Shown: one piece after another, positions 5,476-5,855 of the stretch | Layout: each line of letters opens with the position of its first letter | Numbering within the stretch: the stretch's first letter is position 1 | Source of the DNA: Candidatus Thalassarchaeaceae archaeon | GTDB taxonomy: Archaea > Thermoplasmatota > Poseidoniia > Poseidoniales > Thalassarchaeaceae | Reading direction: 5' to 3' | Assembly: GCA_013330385.1 (NCBI GenBank) | Contig: DUIL01000137.1 | Span: forward strand, 1,615 to 7,469 | DNA length: 5,855 bases | The notes under the pieces: model-generated | Databases searched by the model: none | Told to the model about the DNA's origin: nothing | The model's input: only the letters and a program-made list of their open reading frames with translations | Program-made: the position numbers and the translations under genes

Positions 5476-5855
5476 ATGGAATACGTTACTATATTCATGG
5501 CTTGGCCTTATGCAAATGGACCCTTGCACCTTGGTCATGTTGCTGGCAATTGCCTTCCTGCTGATATACAATATCGATACGAAAGGGCTAGAGGTCGTCG
5601 CGTACTGATGTGCAGTGGATCCGATGAGCATGGCACTCCGATTACCGTGAGCGCTGAAGAACAAGGAGTAGCTCCTCAAGTTGTTGTCGATGAATTCCAT
5701 GAGATTAACTCGCTCGCGCTCGCTGGTCTAGGCTGCTCGTGGGAAAATCACATTGATTCCCGCGGGATTGAATACGGTGGCGCTTTGTATAATCGAACCA
5801 CAGATCCGCGCCACAAAGAATTGGTTCAAGACATTTTCATCCAATTAAATGATGC
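5476..5855 (+). CDS. metG: Methionyl-tRNA synthetase, N-terminal part (truncated by right edge)
   Basis: The frame is open from ATG 5476 to the edge, giving 126 complete codons of an enzyme that normally exceeds 500 residues. It charges tRNA-Met, including the initiator, with methionine. The class I signature is clear: MAWPYANGPLHLGHVAGN (8-25), with HLGH (18-21) as the HIGH motif that binds ATP, then MCSGSDEHGTPI (45-56), the MetRS-specific block near the start of the connective-peptide domain. Residues near 108-120 (NRTTDPRHKELVQ) match the family's RTTDP.H...VQ segment. The KMSKS motif, zinc ligands and anticodon-binding domain lie past the edge. Start: TGA immediately precedes the ATG in frame, and GGAGG lies 8 nt upstream. 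The gene is divergent from the CNNM-type gene across a 159-bp intergenic region. Confidence 0.96.
   Translation, partial: MEYVTIFMAWPYANGPLHLGHVAGNCLPADIQYRYERARGRRVLMCSGSDEHGTPITVSAEEQGVAPQVVVDEFHEINSLALAGLGCSWENHIDSRGIEYGGALYNRTTDPRHKELVQDIFIQLND

Noticed and set aside
5313..5700. Two minus-strand reading frames over the intergenic region and the metG start
   Set aside because: They overlap the metG coding region antisense and the CNNM start region, with no family resemblance.
1..5855. CRISPR arrays, tRNA or rRNA genes, insertion sequences, attachment sites
   Set aside because: No regularly spaced direct repeats, cloverleaf-like sequence, transposase motif or long terminal inverted repeats were seen.

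Overview
The window looks like chromosomal DNA from a marine planktonic archaeon, most likely of the Marine Group II / Poseidoniales type (Thermoplasmatota). The evidence is an archaeal/eukaryotic-type primase small subunit, an archaeal-looking methionyl-tRNA synthetase, moderate-to-low GC, tight gene packing, Shine-Dalgarno sequences of the AGGTGA type, and use of GTG and TTG starts. The lineage is inferred from gene character and not proven. I see no mobile element, CRISPR array, tRNA or rRNA.

Layout. Positions 1-1077 (minus strand) hold a two-gene unit: an MqnD-like futalosine-pathway protein, and directly behind it the N-terminal 73 residues of a HEAT-repeat protein that closely resembles the C-terminal half of eukaryotic deoxyhypusine hydroxylase (DOHH). 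The left edge cuts this gene. Divergent from these, on the plus strand, are a small unrecognised protein (1171-1365) and the DNA primase catalytic subunit PriS (1403-2596). A second plus-strand unit follows, headed by a TATA-like box: an acidic, proline-rich protein with a duplicated C-terminal module (2649-3440) and an RDD-like membrane protein with a lysine-rich tail (3445-4248). Its stop codon abuts that of a convergent CNNM/CorC-type membrane protein with DUF21 and two CBS domains (4249-5316, minus). After a 159-bp divergent intergenic region with two inverted repeats, methionyl-tRNA synthetase begins at 5476 and runs off the right edge.

How the genes fit together. PriS (replication), MetRS (aminoacylation) and the DOHH-like protein (predicted maturation of translation factor aIF5A) are information-processing genes. 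The MqnD-like protein suggests quinone chemistry but has no pathway partner in view. The acidic protein and the membrane protein are probably co-transcribed and may act together at the membrane.

The most interesting item is the DOHH-like gene. Deoxyhypusine hydroxylase is classically a eukaryotic enzyme, and this archaeal reading frame starts at what corresponds to the inter-lobe linker of the eukaryotic protein, which raises the possibility of a single-lobe ancestor-like form. Most of that gene lies outside the window, so the claim rests on 73 residues compared with sequences recalled from memory.
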